From positions 123,121,586 through 123,185,585 of the forward strand of contig NC_134537.1 of the NCBI RefSeq assembly GCF_050624435.1: a stretch of 64,000 nucleotides of DNA. Direction: 5' to 3'. This DNA comes from Tenrec ecaudatus. Its lineage: Eukaryota; Chordata; Mammalia; Afrosoricida; Tenrecidae. The notes under the pieces were generated by a model. The model was given only the letters and a program-made list of their open reading frames with translations. It was not told the DNA's origin and ran no database searches. This document shows, piece by piece, positions 31,060 to 43,307 of this stretch (position 1 is its first letter; every line of letters begins with the position of its first letter). The translations under genes and the position numbers were made by a program.

Positions 31060-32160
31060 AATTTCTACTTCCCTAGTTTGTGAAGTCAGAAATCTGCAGA
31101 TTAATAGGTTTTCATTTTTTATGCTTATTTCATATGTTGCAAATGAATAAAATGTTATGGTTCTGAGGAAGTTATAATTGGTTCCAACAATTCAGTGAAC
31201 TGTAACCATAATAGGCCCTTCTGTGTTTGGGGAAGAATTTCTAGGCATTTCATGACAGGTTAGCTAATAAATAGATAATTTTCTGACTATCCATTCACTA
31301 GAAACTACACTTTCAAAATATCTATTAAAAAGTATTATTTCTACTACTGATGTCAAAGTGGATCTCATGGAATTTTGTTGTAAAAGTTCTTCTTACTTGT
31401 TATGTATACTCACTATTACTTTACTGAAAAGTAACCAAATGTTATTTTTTGTCTAATTTTAATGAAAAAAATTAGTTTTCATAGTATGTATGTAATTACT
31501 AAACTGTTTGCCATTCAGCATTTTATTTAAACAAATGTTTTCTTTTAAATTTTCACATTAAAAATAACAACGGTTAGTTCATGAGTCACAATCTCTAATT
31601 TCTACATTATCATTGAAGTTCATTATCTTAAATAATCAGGAAATGGCCAAAATACCAACTAAGTATTATATTAAAAACTTGATCTCTTTTATATGTTTGA
31701 GTCAAAAATTTCAAAATTTTTCCTGGCCCTGGCTCAACTGAGAGAATATTCATTTGCGTTCCTGGATATTTATGAACATGTTGTAAAATCCTAAAAATAC
31801 AGTAAGAAAATACAGCGATGATATTGGAGAGGAAAAGATGATTATGTGTACATGTCATTTAATGAGAAGATAATTTAATATAAACATTAGAAAGGACTTG
31901 CTGCACTTGCTGATAAAGAGCAAAGACTGCAGCCTACAGCATGACTTGTAACTAAATGGAAAGAAAAGCAAAATTCTCACAACTGAACCAATAGACACCA
32001 TGATAAAGAGCAAACATGCAAGTTGTCAGCGATTTCATTTTGCTTAGATCCACCTTCAATGCTCACAGAATCAGAAGTCAAGAAACCAAATGACACATGC
32101 ATGAGTGAATCTGCTGCACAAGACTCCTTTAAAGTGTGGTAAAGCAAGCATGGGACTTGG
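31060..32160. other. AT-rich CFAP96 intron
   Basis: No repeat or coding signal is recognised in about 1.1 kb. Confidence 0.4.
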
Positions 32161-32164
32161 CAAA

Positions 32165-32280
32165 TTCCAACATAATTCAATGACAGCGATGGCACAGGGC
32201 CAGCAGTGTTTCCTCCTATTGTGCATCCGTGCTGTGCGGAGGGACGGACTTGATGGAGCCTCACAACGACAGCAACACTC
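32165..32280 (+). mobile_element. RTE/BovB-class LINE, terminal fragment
   Basis: GATGGCACAGGGCCAGCAGT and TTGTGCATCCG.. match the last 100 bases of the family, ending with a degraded (CAACGACAGCAAC) tail. Confidence 0.65.
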
Positions 32281-32699
32281 ATACTGCCCTTGAGAACTGA
32301 TTAAATGCCTGAAACTTATTGGTAAATAAGTGCAGCTGTGGGGGCTTTTCTTTTATACCATTACAGCCTCCTTTTGGAAATAATTTCTGTAGCTCAACAA
32401 GTTGTAAGTTCTCCCACATATCTGTGAGCTTTGAAAATGACGAAAGTGTTACTAATTTCTTGGTCAACAAATGGAAAAAAGCATATTGTAAACAAATGTA
32501 TCAGAGGATTCTCAGTGATAAACTCCTCTGAGTTTATTTTTAGGGAAATAATGGAGAAGTCTAAGAAATAAAAATAATACACATCTTTCTGATGTGTGAA
32601 AAAGTTAAAATCCTAAGGAGAAAAAAAACCAAACATCGGAGAGTACCTGCTCTCAGTAAAACCTTGTGAGGAGCTCTGGTTACAATGTGGGCTATGCAT

Positions 32700-33650
32700 T
32701 TTACTTCATGTCCTTGATTTGAGCCCCAACAATATCACTGCTCCCACTTACACCCTGTTTCCTTTTCCCACATCTCCTCTTTCCCTACCTCTTCTAACTC
32801 TGTCCTTGGGTAAATGCTACTCTTTTGATCTCAAATGGTTGATTATTCTAGGTTGTGCATACTGCCCGACTCTTATGGGGAACGTTTGGTCCAAGGGCGA
32901 TAGAAGGCCCAAGAAATTGTCACTACCAGCTAACATCACACGCCTCACTGGTTGTTCCAGCCATCACATTAGGGGGAGTTAATTAAACATGTGACCAAAT
33001 AGAGCAGGCCAAGTTTGAAGTTGATAAATTTGTATGACCGTGAATGACATTATAAATATCCGAATGGCCCATGACAGGAAAGTCTCCCACCCGCCCTGGG
33101 CCAGAGACCTCTTGTTAGCTTGGCCACAGAGCCAGGGGAGAGTTCATTTCTGAACTGTGACGCATGGTTTTCATTCCTCACGTCCTTCACAATGGGCTTG
33201 TTTTGTGCTTAACTGATTCGCTGCAGTGAAACGTTTTGATTGCTGTGCATGTTTTATCTATTGCCTTTGTGATTACTATAGGGTTGCCACTTACCATCCC
33301 ACATTTATAATAACCTACTTTAAATCTGCACCACATTAAGTTCAGTAACATGACAAAATTCACTAGCCCTCAAGTTGTTGTCACCACAAATTACATCTTA
33401 ATACATTGTCAAGTAACAAAATCTAATTATGTTTGTGTGGTTTCTTTTAAATCGTTTCGGATATAACAAGTAGAATTACAAACCCAAAACCTTATAAAAC
33501 TGGCCTTTGTATTGGCCCATACAACTACCGAGCATTTTCTGCCTGTGGTTTTGAGTTGCTGACTACTGGTATCCTTTCACGTCTATCTGAAGGCTTACCT
33601 TTAACAAGTCTTGTAACACCAGTCTACGGCTAACCACTTCGTTCAGCTTT
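32700..33650. other. CFAP96 intron, unresolved
   Basis: A pyrimidine-rich patch (32740-32815) may belong to an old L1 3' end, but no family could be assigned for this 950-base stretch. Confidence 0.35.
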
Positions 33651-33654
33651 TGTT

Positions 33655-35700
33655 TACCTGAAATGCTTTAATTTCACTATCGCTTTTGAAAGACAGTTTT
33701 GGTAGATACAGAATTCTTGGTTAAAAGTTCTTTTCTTTCAGTTATTTTAAATATGCCAACCTATGCCTTCTGGTCACCATGGTTTCTCAGGAGTAATTGA
33801 TGCTCGGGAATCCCTCCTTGTTGGTAATGCTGACAGAATTTACTATCTCTGGTCTTTTTTAAGAGTTTAATTACAGCATGCCTCAATATGGCTTTGGGTT
33901 TATCCTACTTAAAATGTTCTGAGTTTCTTGGATTCTTAGATCTAGTCTTCAACTGCAGATTTTGGTGGGCAGAAGATACGATCGGAATCATAACAATCAT
34001 GTAAGAAAAACTGAATCTCAGGAACAGGAAGGAAAGAAAGAGAATGAAGTGAATAAAGTCTAAGTGACTTTGGGGGTCACTATCAAGTGGGCCACCATAT
34101 GCACTACAGGATCCCCAGAAAAGAAGAGAGAACAAGGAGGAAATAATATTTGAAAAAAAAGTTGTTGAAAACTTCCCATTAAAATCTGCTGTTGAACCCC
34201 TCTTGTGAATTATTTATTCAGTTACAGATATGTGCCACTTCACATCTGTGAAAGAGAATGCTATATGATTTGGATGTTGCATAAACACCATATTAAAATC
34301 TTATGGCAGCCCCTTCAGTTGTCCTCATCACCACTTTAGCAGCTGCTCCTGGAGCTACTGGTGGAGGATGAAGGAATGGGTGACAGCAGTGGCAATGGCC
34401 AAGAGAGTAGCAGTGGAGAGAACAGAGTAAGAGGGGGAGTGGAGCACACCAGTCCCCACCCACTTCTACACCTGTTGGAACAATTAGAGCAGTCAGGGTC
34501 CCCTGGCCCAGGACACCAATGCCCACCTGCCCACCTGTGGTAGTTATATAATCTACTGTCAACTTGAGGAAGGGGTGGAGTCTAGTCTGTCAATCAGGTC
34601 ACAGCTTGATGACCTCATTTTGAGGCACAAGAGAGATAAATAGCTCACTGGAGGCCAGGCACACTCTCCCTCTGCTTGTCTTCCTGTGAGACATTTCTGT
34701 TACAAGCCACATGAAGCTATCTATGCTGATGGAGCCAGAGTGCTGAAGCTGAAGGAACAACGTGGAGACCCACACCAGCACTGAGATGCTTCCACTACCA
34801 CAGGATCCACAAGACTTTCCACCCACTGCCCTGTGATCTTCCTGCATTCAGCATCATTGCATGTGTTGTGTGAGTCTAAAGAGGAATTTATAGACTGGTA
34901 TCGGGCATAAGGGCTAATATTAGACTTGACCTGGACTGGGCTGGGATGTTTTCTTAACATATAATTACTCTTTATATAAAGCTCTTTCTTATACACATGA
35001 GTGTCCATGGATATGTTTCTCTAGTCAACTCAGACTAACACACCACCAAAGTCACAGAGTCCATGTCCAGAGTCATATCCTCTGCCTTACCTGCCTATCT
35101 ATAGTTAAGCTGTGGTTCAGTACTGCAAGCGTCTGGGTTTGGAGTCTCTAAAGTCATTAGAAAACTATTAAAAAGAGAGTAATTCTTACTTCAAAGAAAA
35201 AAATTTAAAAATCTTATGGGGCCATGAACATATATTCAGTCACATGCTGCTTGAAGAGACAGTTAGGATTTTCAGCTCCAGGGTGTAAATTTGGTTCCTT
35301 TTTGTAATCTCTTTCTATATTGATATTCTCATTTTATTTATGCATATTTTCGAAATTTTTAATTTGGTTCTTTATCCTTTTCTTGTATTCGTTAAGCATT
35401 TATTATACTGCTGTCTTGAAGTCTAATCAATACATTATCTGGGCCTTAACATGAATAGTTCTGTCTCTTTATTTTGTTTCGAAAGGGGTAGCCTTTTTCT
35501 TCCCTTTTTATGCCTTGCAATTTTTGTTCTTTTGAAACTGGACCATTTGGACATTATAATAAAGGTAACTCTGAAAATCCAATTCTTCCTCTACGCCAGA
35601 GTTTGCCCATTTGTTTTGTTTTTAAGTGTTGAGAAATCTGTTACAAAGACTGTCTTCCTAGATATACGTGGACGTGTAAGTTCCTTTGCTCGTGTGCATT
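33655..35700 (-). mobile_element. Old L1, antisense, interrupted by a solo LTR
   Basis: Antisense L1 3' UTR text (CCTTCTGGTCACCATGGTTT, AGAGTTTAATTACAGCATGC) occurs at 33660-33960 and resumes at about 35280-35700. A purine-rich patch sits at 34360-34440 and the LTR lies between. Confidence 0.5.
34536..35042 (+). mobile_element. Solo LTR, ERVL/MaLR-like family (copy 2 of 3)
   Basis: It begins TGTGGTAGTTATATAATC and ends CAGACTAACACA, and is flanked by the 5-bp duplication CCACC (34531-34535 and 35043-35047). No internal sequence is present. It is the best-defined copy of the three. Confidence 0.8.
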
Positions 35701-36259
35701 AGTATTGAATGCAGGATGGGGCTGGGTGCTGAGCCCTCTTTTCGCACTTAGGCAGAACTGAGCATAGGTCAAAGTGTAGTTTCTCCTTGGCTATTTTCTG
35801 AGCGTGTACTGAATCCTGGATAAGACTGTCTTAATTTCCTCAGATATACGGCAGCACTGAAAGTTCTAAATGTCAAAGGAACTCTCCTCTTCGTTTTTCT
35901 TCCCTATCCCTAGTCCAGGTAGATATAGGTGCTCAGAGTCTTCAGACATTACTCACTGTCGTCTGCCTTGTGTGAACTCTGAGGCAGGTTAATATGAGTT
36001 AATTACTTGCTTCAGCAGCCTCAAAACAGGTTAGAATAAACACATGCTAATCTGTGAGTAAAGCTTCTTCTCCCTCCAAGCCAGAGACCAGGCTGCATGT
36101 CTCTCTGGGAGTACAAGTAGCCACTGCCTTACCATGGAGAAAAAGAAGATGAGGATCCAGGGAGGCAGTGGAATGCAAGCAAGTAGAAACCAAAGCAAGC
36201 TGCCCTGCCATGGAGATGTTGTCCTTTACTTGACTCAGAACTAATTTAGAGGCTTTAAC

Positions 36260-36456
36260 CATAAATTCCCAAACTCATTTGGCCAACCGCCCATTTTCAG
36301 AGGAAAGAAAAATTACTCAGCACTCACCCCACAATGAAAAACTTTTGTACTGTAGTCCAGAATCCAGCATAAAGTGTAGGCATCTGCTTTTGCAGCCAAC
36401 TAGCTGTGGATGCCAGCACTTCTAGGGGGCAGTATCGCCCACTTTGGGAAACACTG
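36260..36456. mobile_element. Non-autonomous hAT element
   Basis: The right end read in reverse is CAGTGTTTCCCAAAGTGGGC and the left end carries AATTCCCAAACTCATTTGGC, a degenerate inverted pair. The body (ACCGCCCATTTTCAGAGG, TTTTGCAGCCAACTAGCTGT) resembles hAT families I have seen in bats and tenrec. An 8-bp duplication is not clear. Confidence 0.6.
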
Positions 36457-37070
36457 CTCTAAGCCTTTGACTAATGATCAAAGTTCTGTTCATCTAGTTT
36501 TTTTTTTTGGGGGGGGGAGCAGGGGGTTGTTTTTACTTTGTTTTTTTGTTGTTTCTGTGAGGAGACAGCAGTTCAGAGCTGCTCACAATGCCATCTTCCA
36601 GGAGAAGTGTCCTTGAAATTCTGTATCTTTGATAAATTAATTATATTTTTAAAGGGGGGATTAACACTTAATTTCATATTTTCTACCCATGATTTTTTAA
36701 AATTTGAAATAAGTGAAGAAAAACAGTTCAGAGCACAGACATGTTACTGAAGGAATTTTTTCCCCCCAAGCTGACTTTTTCAAGGTTTTGAATAGCTTCT
36801 TTTCATTATGAGCTAGTTGTTACTGATTTATCTAGGATAGAAGAGATCATTCAAAATTTAATGTGATCATGAAGATCTACTTAACCAAAATTATCTAAAT
36901 CATCCAATACAACTATATCCATTTAAAACAAACCAGTCTAACAATCATACTTGAAAAAGAAACTTCCATTAGCAAGCCTTATTTAAAAAAGAAAAAAACA
37001 TTTAATTTAGGGTAGAGAAGAGAAAAGTGTGGGGGAGTCTGTTTAAGGAAAATTTCCCCATAACACTTAC

Positions 37071-37290
37071 TGCATTTTAGTTCCGTTCGTAGGGAGAAAG
37101 GCTTTACCTATGTTCTTTTTGGCTTCTTCCATCATACGCCGTCGCCTCACTTGATTCATATTCACATAGCCTTCACCTTCAAAAACCCTTACAAAGTGGG
37201 GGTCGAAATACCCCTGCTGGAGATCGGACATTTCTTTGGATCCTCCAGGCAGCATCTGTTTATTTTTGCTGGCAGCCTCATTAAATGGTC
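37071..37290 (-). CDS. CFAP96: CFAP96 exon
   Basis: The exon opens PFNEAASKNKQMLPGGSKEM and continues through GYFDPHFVRVFEGEGYVNMN to AFLPTNGTKMQ, with donor CA|GTAAGT. It lies 8.3 kb upstream of the next exon; the intron between them is filled with L1-like, RTE and LTR repeats. Confidence 0.95.
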
Positions 37291-37564
37291 CTTTGAAAAT
37301 AATAAGGAATATCATCATTTCAAGGACGTGAAAAATAACTTCGGGGTTTCAAAGTGTAAATTGGGCCAATGCTGAGGTTTAAGCAATAAAAACCGTCTGA
37401 AAATGTTCATGGGAAGTTCTGCATTGAAGAAGGGTGAGTGTGATGGTAGTACAGAAATAAGGTAGAAGGAAACAGAGGGAAGATCTAGGAGGCAAAGCTA
37501 TGGATAGAGGTATAAACACAGGTGTGTATATATGTAAATATATTAATTCATAAAAATAGAGGTG

Positions 37565-38200
37565 TTGGTTGACATCCCCTTACGGAAGGGTCACGGGGAG
37601 GAGACGAGCCAGTCAGGGTGCAGTGTAGCAATGATGAAACATACAACGTTCCTCTAGTTCCTACATGCTTCCTCCCCCCACTATCATGATCCCAATTCTA
37701 TCTTAGAAATCTGGCTAGACCAGAGAATGTACACTATACAGATAGGAACTGGAAACACAGGGAATCCAGGACAGATGATCCCTTCAGGACCAGTGGTGAG
37801 AGTGGCGATACCAGGAGAGTGGAGGGAGGGTAGGGTAGAAAGGGGGAACATATTACAGGGATCTATATATAACCTCCTCCCTGGAGGATGGACAACAGAG
37901 AAGTGGGTGAAGGAAGATGTCAGACAGTGCAAGATATGACAAAATAATAATTTATAAATTATCAAGGGTTCATGAGAGAGGCAGGAGCAGGGAGGGGGGG
38001 AAATGAGGAGCTAATGCCAGGGGCTTAAGTGGAGAGCAAATGTGTTGAGAATGATGAGGGTAATGAATGTACAAATGTGCTTTATACACTTGATGTACGT
38101 ATGGATTGTAATAAGAGTTGTATGAGCGCCCCCAATAAAATGATTAGAAAAACAACTGTCAGAACTCCCAATAAAATGATTATAAATAAATAAATAAAAG
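37565..38200 (+). mobile_element. L1-like LINE 3' region, sense copy with poly(A) signals
   Basis: It runs from ACATCCCCTTACGGAAGGGT to GAGTTGTATGAGCGCCCCCA, AATAAAATGATTA and an (AAAT)n tail. It is the mirror of the antisense copies and fixes the element's 3' end. It lies in the CFAP96 intron just upstream of the exon at 37071-37290. Confidence 0.82.
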
Positions 38201-39560
38201 ACCACATGAATACAATCAAACAACAACAAAAGAAAGTTCTGCATTATATTATATTGGCAAAAGACCAAAGAGATTTTCATTAAAATATTTTAACATGAAT
38301 ACTAAGTTCCTGGTGACAGAATAATTTGAGGGCTGGAAGATATTCTAAGTCATCTAGTGCAAATGTTTGCTCATCCATAGGCTGGGAAGCACAGCATGCT
38401 CTGTCATCAGGTATGTGCTTGTGTTGAAGGGAAGGGTGTTCATACTCCAGCTGAAGGAGCACAACATGTGCTCAAGATAAATGGGTGCCTCTGTCCACTA
38501 GCACTTCCTTCGTCACAGCCCGAACAACCCAAATGTTCACCAATAGAAGAACAATTAAGTCAAAGGTGGTACATTCATATAGTTAAACACGAGTAGCCCA
38601 GGACCTTAAGGCTGTTTTGATAAACATTTAAAACGTCTTTTATAATTTGATTCTAGGTGATCTCAGTTGGAGATGCTCTTCAGTGATGTGAAAAACTTCT
38701 TTGAAATACAGCCATCCTTGATTCAACTAGTTGTTTACACATAAATTTCTATCACTGATTTTTTTAACTTACATTTCTGAAGTGGCAATGTGTTCACTTG
38801 GTCCTGACTTCAATACTGTTTGCAATAAAGTCCCCATCACACTCAACACCCAGTCCCTCTTTCTACAAGGGACCACTGACATTGCTTTTGCTTTCCCAAA
38901 GAATGCTTACGCCTGTTGAAGCAAACACTTTCATATGAATAGATTCTTTCTTCTTTTTTCATGTTAGCCTACCCTATGTAGACGATTGTGTACTTCTGAA
39001 CTTTAATAGTGTATCTTGGCGATGTCTCCAAACCGGTGTAGTCTCTTTTTGTCGTCGTTATATTGTACTCATTGAACAGCCAAAATTCTGAAAGGTTTAA
39101 GATACTGATATATTTCAACTCATTTTATTATTTATAACTTTTCTAAAAATCCCTCTGCTGTTTATTTAACATTTCATTTTCTAGTAATGTGATCATGGAA
39201 GGCTTTATTGAATGCAAATGAAAAATCTGTCTGCCTACTCCCCTCGAAGAAAGAAGAGAAAAACAAATTCATCTGGGAGAAAATTACCTTTTTTCTTTGG
39301 AACGAAGTAAAATTACATAGGAGGGCAATGCCAATGAATAGCTCAACAACATGTTCCCTGTGCTTACCAAATTACATTTTCTCTAAAGTCTCACCTATGA
39401 AAAATCATAACTTACAATGAATGCTTTAAAATATCATTAAAATAATATCATGTAACTTGAATATTAAATCCAAATGTTTATACAGAAAAGATCCATACAT
39501 TCCTCAATAAAATGCTTTTTTAAAAAGATCCATACATTAAGCTGTACAGGAAATGAAATA
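38200..39560. other. CFAP96 intron, nothing recognised
   Basis: About 1.3 kb of moderately AT-rich sequence with no recognised repeat. Confidence 0.35.
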
Positions 39561-39567
39561 TACTTAC

Positions 39568-39744
39568 GATTGAATGGTGACACATATTTATCGCCAACTG
39601 TAATATATTCCATCTCACTGAAGAGACCAATCCTCTCCATATCAGATTTCCCTGCTTCTCCAGGCATGACTGCTTCTGGAGGTGGTGTCTTCTGGCTCAG
39701 GAACTTCAGAAGCTGCTACTTTTGTGGCAAAATCTTATTGCACA
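39568..39744 (-). CDS. CFAP96: CFAP96 first coding exon with part of the 5' UTR
   Basis: The start codon is at 39667-39665; 33 codons plus one base are coding, ending PFN and C|GTAAGT at 39568. The upstream limit 39744 is a guess from a fair acceptor, TGTTTCTCAG. The non-coding exon further upstream was not located. Confidence 0.88.
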
Positions 39745-39845
39745 CTGAGAAACACTGGGGTGGAAAAAGTTTCAGATCAAAGTGATCAGCAAATTTTATT
39801 CAAAATTAGTTTCAGTCTGAGTGCTTTTCATGTTCACTATTAGAC

Positions 39846-40040
39846 ACTAGGAGCCCTGGTGGCCTCGCTGGTTGTGTGTCGGGCTGCTAACCCAGAGCTA
39901 AGCAGGTCAAACCCACCACCACTGGATGGGAGCGGGATGATGCTTTCTGCTCTGGAAGGGTTTATAGCCTAGGAAACCCACAGGGATTCAACTCTGTGTC
40001 CTCTGGGGCCGTCACGAGTCAGAACTGGTGAGTTTGGGAT
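39846..40040 (+). mobile_element. AfroSINE-type SINE, near full length
   Basis: It opens AGGAGCCCTGGTGGCCTCGC, the clearest tRNA-like head in the window, and ends with a TCACGAGTCAGAACTGGTGA tail. It sits about 100 bases upstream of the first coding CFAP96 exon. Confidence 0.88.
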
Positions 40041-40669
40041 TTAAAAAAAATTAATCCATGGTCCCAAACTACAAGGGGGAAGATTGTATTGAGTGAGGCT
40101 GTGGAGGATTTCAAACAGGATTCATATTCACCACCACGACTCATCCTTTAAATATTCCTCTAAAGGGCCCCCAAATCACACCTATTTCTGTGACGTCATT
40201 CATTTTCTGAAATGATAAAATTACAGCTAAAATTGTTGCTATATCTATTACACAAACATGTTTCTTTTGAGAAGGTCAAGTTACAGTTCAAAATCAAGAT
40301 TCCTTAAGCCATGGATTTTTTTCCAGTTGAAATATGAATACAACATCGTCCCTCAGAGTGGAAAGCATTTCATTCAAATTTAGCTTTTCAGGATACACAA
40401 CACAATGCAGGTACTGTCATACAGTGAAGTCTTTTTCTGAACTTAATTGAATACAAGAAAGGTGCAAAACTAGTTCGTAAGGGGATGGAGGGAGAGAAAA
40501 ATTGTTTAGACACAAGAATAGCAAACCAGAAAAAAAAACACAAAATAAGCAAATGCACAATGAATTAAGAGTATTTGTTAAAAGGCAGGGGGAAAAATCT
40601 GATTTTTTTGAAATGAACTACTTCAAAGGTAAAGTATCACAATAACACAAAGCTGTCTCATTTTATAAA

Positions 40670-41011
40670 GGATGAAACGCTGGCCAGTCCTGAGACATCC
40701 TCACAATTGTGCGCACATTTGAGCCCATGGTTGCAGTCACTGTGTCAATCCATCTCTTTCGCTGCCTCTCTGCTTTCCCAAGCATGACGTGCTTCTCCAG
40801 GGTCTTGTCTCTCCTAACAGTGTGTGCACAATAAGTAAGATGAAGCCTCTGCTAGCCTCGCCGCTCAGGGGCGCTCAGGCTGGACTTCTTCCACTCTAGA
40901 TCGGTCTGAGCGCTTTCAGCTTCCCATACTCCCCAGCATCACAACTCCAATGCACGATGCTTCTTCCCTATTTAATGTCCAACGTTCACATGCACATGAG
41001 GCAATACAGGT
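40670..41011 (-). mobile_element. RTE/BovB-class LINE 3' fragment
   Basis: ACGCTGGCCAGTCCTGAGAC, CAATCCATCTCTTTCGCTGC and the AGCATGACGTGCTTCTCCAG block are the antisense family text. Confidence 0.78.
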
Positions 41012-41112
41012 ATTGCCATACAATTGCCATAAAACTGCCCCTGTGGGTTCTAAGATTATAAAGCTTTAGGGGAGTAGAAAATCTCATTTTTCTCCCAAAA
41101 GGTGACACAGGA
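41012..41112 (-). mobile_element. AfroSINE-type SINE fragment
   Basis: Only the core is left: ACTGCCCCTGTGGGTTCTAA and GGGGAGTAGAAAATCTCAT. It directly abuts the RTE fragment. Confidence 0.55.
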
Positions 41113-41179
41113 AACACTACATAGGATCCCTGTGAGTCTGAATGGACTCAATGCCAGGGGAGCACTTCAAGTTATGCCA

Positions 41180-41915
41180 TACTTCAAAAACTCTACCCCC
41201 CCTCATTCAACAAGAACTTTGTGTTCGTGGAGGCTAAAACTCTCAGATTCACAAGGTCCATGAAGAAATGGCAGAGGAGCCAAGTCTGACCTCCTCTGGC
41301 TACACAAAGGAGACTCCAACTCCACATCAGCCCAAGGTGATTGCCACAAGACAGAGGTCAAACATTACCACCCCCTCCCCTCCTCCCCGCACACAGCCCC
41401 GCACCCCGTCCTCTTTCTTCACCCTATTCTAACAGCAAGCATCCATCCCACAATACTACTCTGCTGGGCTCAACAATGTGTTGTAATGGCCATAGAGAAC
41501 TCACAAATAATATTCACTATGGGAGTTACCATGGGAGCTAAAGGTTACAAAATGTTAAGGATGCAGTTCTTTTGTCTGAAGTGTCTCTTCTCAGTCATGC
41601 TAGCAGACGTGTCTCTCTGTCCCTGACCCCTCAGTCATGTGGTGCCTTGGCCTCTGCTTCAATAAGCCAGGAAGCCTTCCTGCCTGACGCTCTGCCTCTC
41701 TCAGCATGCCCCCCCCACCCCCGGTGTCTCGTGGTCTCGGTGCCTGAGCCTCTGGTGCCTCGGCTGCCTGTGACACTTCAGGTAGGGCTAGCACACAAAT
41801 TCCGTGATGGATCTGCTCTCTTAAGGGTCATGGGACTCCTTCCTGCTTCTGAGATGCTCACTACTATACTCAATAGAGTGGAAAACCTGACCAATCTCCT
41901 CTAATAGTGTTTCAC
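41180..41915. other. CFAP96 5' intron, C-rich, nothing recognised
   Basis: Pyrimidine-rich blocks (41370-41420 and 41700-41720) are present, but no repeat or gene is recognised. Confidence 0.4.
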
Positions 41916-42215
41916 CCACCCTATGGTGCTGGTGAAATGCTGAACGTACCATGGACTGCCAAAGGACCAAATGAATTACAGCCAGAATGCCCCTTAGAAG
42001 CGAAAACGAGGGAACTTTGTCTCGTGTATTTCAGACATGCTATCAGAGGGAGCAGTCCCTGGAGGATATCATGCTTGGTAAAGTAGAGCAGGGAGTAAAA
42101 GGAAGACTTGCCGTGAGACACACTGACACAGTGACTGCAGCACTGGGCTCCAGAACAACAGATGTAGGATGGTGCAGAACTAGGCCATTTTCATTGTTGT
42201 AGGAGGGTCGCTATG
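41916..42215 (+). mobile_element. RTE/BovB-class LINE 3' fragment (first of a tandem pair)
   Basis: Degraded coding text GAGEMLNVPWTAKGPNE parallels the PWTA motif of RTE C-termini. The terminal GGATGGTGCAGAACTAGGCC block follows. A second copy in the same orientation starts 120 bases later. Confidence 0.75.
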
Positions 42216-42335
42216 AGGGGAGACCACCTCAAAAACACCTCGCACTTTCTAGTCCCACTCAATCATTCTTTGGGAATTGCAAATGCATGAAGAACCATTT
42301 CAGGTAATTTTCTTTCACTGGAGTCAGCTATTGAA

Positions 42336-42690
42336 TTGTGGTGCTGGAGAAGAATATTGAAAATATCATGGACTGCTAAAAGGACAGAACGACATGGACC
42401 TAGTCTGGCCTTAGTGTGTCTTAGAGGCAGGGATGGCAAGACTCCATCTTGCATACTTTGGACATCTAGTCAGGAGAGACCAGTCCCTGGAGAAGGACAT
42501 CATGTTGGGTGGAGGGGCAGCAAAAGAGGAAGGCGCTCGAGGAGATGGGCTGACACTCGGACTGCAACAATGGGCTCCAGCACAGGGACAATGGTGGTGA
42601 CAGCACAGGACCAAGCAGGATGCTTCATTCTGTTGTGCATAAGGTCGCTATGGGTCAGAACCAACCTGATGGCACCTGACAATAGAGCCT
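42336..42690 (+). mobile_element. RTE/BovB-class LINE 3' fragment (second of a tandem pair)
   Basis: WCWRRILKISWTAKRTERHG is recognisable RTE C-terminal protein text. The 3' end is CGCTATGGGTCAGAACCAAC and then GATGGCACCTGACAAT. Confidence 0.82.
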
Positions 42691-42892
42691 CGCCTGGTGA
42701 AGTGAAAGTATGTGGAACGTTATCAGCTACGCATCTATCTTCATTCAGTTCTCAGGTCCAGCTCTCTCAGCCGCCAGTCCACTGTACATGTTCATATTAG
42801 TCAAGAACCCCACAGCGCCCACCTCTTCCTTCCCCACCACCTTTCTCCTTCACCTGGCTCAGCAGCACACTCACTTTCTCCTCACGGCAAAG

Positions 42893-43070
42893 GGTCCAGG
42901 AACCCCGTGGCTGAGCACTCAACTACTCACAGAAAAGTCAGTGGTTGGAACCCACGACATTCTGTGGGAGAAAGACAGGCAGGCTGCCTCTCTAACATTC
43001 CAACCCTTGGAAATCTTAGGGAAGTCCGACTCTTGTTTAGAGTGATGGGATATGATGGGAGTGGGTTTTT
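42893..43070 (+). mobile_element. AfroSINE-type SINE
   Basis: GGTTGGAACCCACGACATTC and the AAAGACAGGCAGGCTGCC core are present. The 3' end is ATGGGATATGATGGGAGTGG. Confidence 0.6.
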
Positions 43071-43307
43071 AGTTTCTCATAATGGATTGCTTCTTTCAAG
43101 CCTCTTCAATGATTTTGTTTGTTTTTACATTCATTATATAGCAACGCTTTGCTTAACATTTGTTTTATCCACTTAACTTGATGGCTCTACGGAGACTAGA
43201 CCTGCACTGAGGTGGGTTCTTTTCTGTGGTATCCTCAGTGTGTATGCGCAGCATCGGACCCTCAGTTAAGCGAGCCTCAGGAGTTGAAAGAAGTTCAAGT
43301 CTTGGAT

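Noticed and set aside
34361-34562. Purine-rich small open frames near 34.4 kb
   Set aside because: They fall in a purine-rich simple-sequence patch within an old L1 and show no coding character.
39846-39900. tRNA-like sequence
   Set aside because: It is the head of a SINE; there is no complete cloverleaf or anticodon arm of a tRNA gene.
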